A DNA stretch of 64,000 bases, taken from assembly GCF_900116435.1 (NCBI RefSeq), contig NZ_FPAZ01000008.1, positions 62,001 to 126,000 on the forward strand, given 5' to 3'. Source of the DNA: Pseudoalteromonas lipolytica. Its GTDB lineage: Bacteria > Pseudomonadota > Gammaproteobacteria > Enterobacterales > Alteromonadaceae. The notes under the pieces were generated by a model, which made no database searches, was not told the origin of the DNA, and was given only the letters and a program-made list of their open reading frames with translations. Each line of letters begins with the position of its first letter. The first letter of the stretch is position 1. The position numbers and the translations under genes are program-made. This document shows positions 62,717-64,000 of this stretch, one piece after another.

Positions 62717-62737
62717 ATATCAACAGTATCCTTGAAA

Positions 62738-62765
62738 CAAAAAAGCGCGGACAATTGCCGCGCTT
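62738..62765 (-). terminator. Terminator of the FabH-type gene
   Basis: On the minus strand AAGCGCGG-CAATTG-TCCGCGCTTTTTTG forms a strong stem with a T-run after it. Confidence 0.88.
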
Positions 62766-62785
62766 AATTCATAATATATAGCTTG

Positions 62786-63859
62786 TTATTCAGCCGCTTT
62801 ACATGCTGCAACAGCCGGAGCAACAAGTTCTAAGCCTGTTTTATCGCAGGGTGGAAGGCTTGCGTCTGAAATTGAGATAGGCGTTACGCGCTCGCCCCAT
62901 TTAATGTAGCTTGCAGCCCACGTTAAACCGGCACCAAATGCCGCAGACATAATATTCGAGTTTGGTTTTATAAGGCCTTGCTCAACAGCTTCGCAAATCG
63001 CAATTGCAATCGTTGCAGCTGATGTATTACCGTAATCAGCAATGTTGACCATTACTTTTTCGTCAGCCACCTTTAAGCGCTGCTGAATAGCTTGAATAAT
63101 GCGTAAGTTTGCTTGGTGCGGAACAAGTACATCGATGTCATCAAGTTTTAACTGCGCTTGATTAAGCACATCATCACACGCTTCGCTCATTCCTTTAACG
63201 GCACGTTTGAAGATTTCACGGCCTTCAAATAATAAGTTAGACGGGCCAATTGGCGCGTACTTATTAAGATCGCTACCAAAATTTTCGATATGCAAAATAT
63301 CACGATCTTCGCTATCACAGCCTGTTTTAGTTGCCAATAAACCAGATGGAGTATCAGACGCTTCTAATACAACAGCGCCCGCACCATCACCAAATAATAC
63401 TGCACTGTCACGACGTTCCCAATTGATGTACCAGGTCATGCGCTCTGCTGCGATAACCACCGCTTTTTTGATCATACCAGCACGAATTTGTGCAGTAGCT
63501 GCTTGTAGTGCGTATAAAAAGCCTGAACATGCCGCGTTTGTATCCATTGCTGCTGCACCCACCGCACCAATATTCTTTTGTACAAGTGAGGCTGTATTAG
63601 CCACCATTGTTGAGGGGGTACATGTTGCGAGTAAAACAAGATCAATGTCTTTCCCATCAACACCTGCGCATGCAAGTGCGTGTTTTGCAGCGACAGTTGC
63701 TAAATCAGCAGTGCTAACGTGGCTTACACGACGAGATTTAATACCCGTACGCGTTGTGATCCATTCATCGTTAGTATCAACGATATTGCTGATTTCGTCG
63801 TTGCTAATGCTTGCTGGTGGTATACATTTACCCCAGCCAGTGATTTGGGCATAAGACAT
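62786..63859 (-). CDS. fabH: 3-oxoacyl-ACP synthase III (FabH-type)
   Basis: The 357-aa enzyme condenses acetyl-CoA or another acyl-CoA with malonyl-ACP to start fatty-acid synthesis. The catalytic Cys ([10 protein letters not shown]), His ([10 protein letters not shown]) and Asn (YGNTSAATI) are present. Its sequence is the longer FabH form of gammaproteobacteria, often a second copy next to no other fab genes; no fabD or fabG follows here. AGAGAACAC precedes the ATG. The final 140 bp of the window hold only its promoter region. Confidence 0.94.
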   Translation of the reverse strand: MSYAQITGWGKCIPPASISNDEISNIVDTNDEWITTRTGIKSRRVSHVSTADLATVAAKHALACAGVDGKDIDLVLLATCTPSTMVANTASLVQKNIGAVGAAAMDTNAACSGFLYALQAATAQIRAGMIKKAVVIAAERMTWYINWERRDSAVLFGDGAGAVVLEASDTPSGLLATKTGCDSEDRDILHIENFGSDLNKYAPIGPSNLLFEGREIFKRAVKGMSEACDDVLNQAQLKLDDIDVLVPHQANLRIIQAIQQRLKVADEKVMVNIADYGNTSAATIAIAICEAVEQGLIKPNSNIMSAAFGAGLTWAASYIKWGERVTPISISDASLPPCDKTGLELVAPAVAACKAAE

Positions 63860-64000
63860 AATGTGTTCTCTTTATGTGGTCAGACTTGTTAAAATTTTGC
63901 CGAAGTTATATCAAAATTCACTTGTTAAGACTAGCGTAACACACTGCTATGTCGCAAATAATGGCTTTTACTCGGTATTTAAGTTAAACCTAGTATAAAA

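Noticed and set aside
63207..63854. 215-aa frame opposite fabH
   Set aside because: An antisense shadow of a well-conserved enzyme gene with no ribosome site.

Overview
The window looks like chromosome of a marine gammaproteobacterium of the Alteromonadales, most likely Pseudoalteromonas or a close relative. This is an inference from gene content: a TtpC-type TonB2 cluster, several TonB-dependent receptors, hutHU with the long urocanase form, paired bacterioferritins, RlmF, YwbE and DUF805 proteins. No rRNA or tRNA gene, insertion sequence, prophage or CRISPR array was seen.

Region by region. (1) 1-3850: the 3' end of a LuxR-type response regulator and a 54-aa membrane protein lead into a small integron-like island. 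Two well-formed attC sites (1881-1984 and 2952-3023) delimit one cassette with a membrane protein gene and one with three overlapping genes ending in an HNH-type protein. No integrase gene is present, so this is an orphan attC cluster or the end of an integron lying outside the window. (2) 4200-15240: a TonB2 energy-transduction operon (DUF3450, TtpC-like, ExbB, ExbD, TonB, TPR), then a 917-aa lipoprotein with an internal duplication and an 877-aa TonB-dependent receptor. Both transcription units carry the same PhoB-box-like promoter architecture. (3) 15300-25260: housekeeping and small genes: YegS-type lipid kinase, asd, a PaiB-like protein, a broken chemotaxis receptor, an EAL phosphodiesterase, a voltage-gated cation channel with an acidic selectivity filter, and a run of small proteins. 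(4) 25260-29840: a LysR regulator divergent from hutH-hutU. (5) 29840-35040: AT-rich small membrane and secreted proteins, a GFA-family protein, and a six-copy array of about 177-bp units made of REP-like palindromes. (6) 35040-41350: iron and metal handling: heme-type and ferroxidase-type bacterioferritin subunits, a Fur-box-preceded candidate sRNA, a siderophore-type receptor and a PepSY membrane protein with Fur-box-like sites, and a CDF transporter. (7) 41510-46220: a heavy-metal RND pump and adaptor with a His/Cys-rich small protein but no outer-membrane channel gene. (8) 46340-54560: acetyltransferase, sodA operon, an Ada-AlkA fusion translationally coupled to ogt, thymidine kinase, threonine aldolase and rlmF. 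(9) 54840-64000: alpha/beta hydrolase, a TPR-sulfotransferase downstream of a large TonB receptor, a 51-aa oxidoreductase-like protein, a LETM1-like protein, an M17 aminopeptidase, a YaeR-like protein and a FabH-type synthase.

The main functional themes are TonB-dependent import, iron homeostasis (receptor, PepSY protein, bacterioferritins, SodA, possible Fur-controlled sRNA) and a possible phosphate-starvation uptake module. The most unusual pieces are the attC cassettes, the palindromic tandem array, the matched Pho-like promoters and the candidate Fur-controlled RNA opposite the bacterioferritin genes. All functional calls come from reading the sequence; no database search was run.
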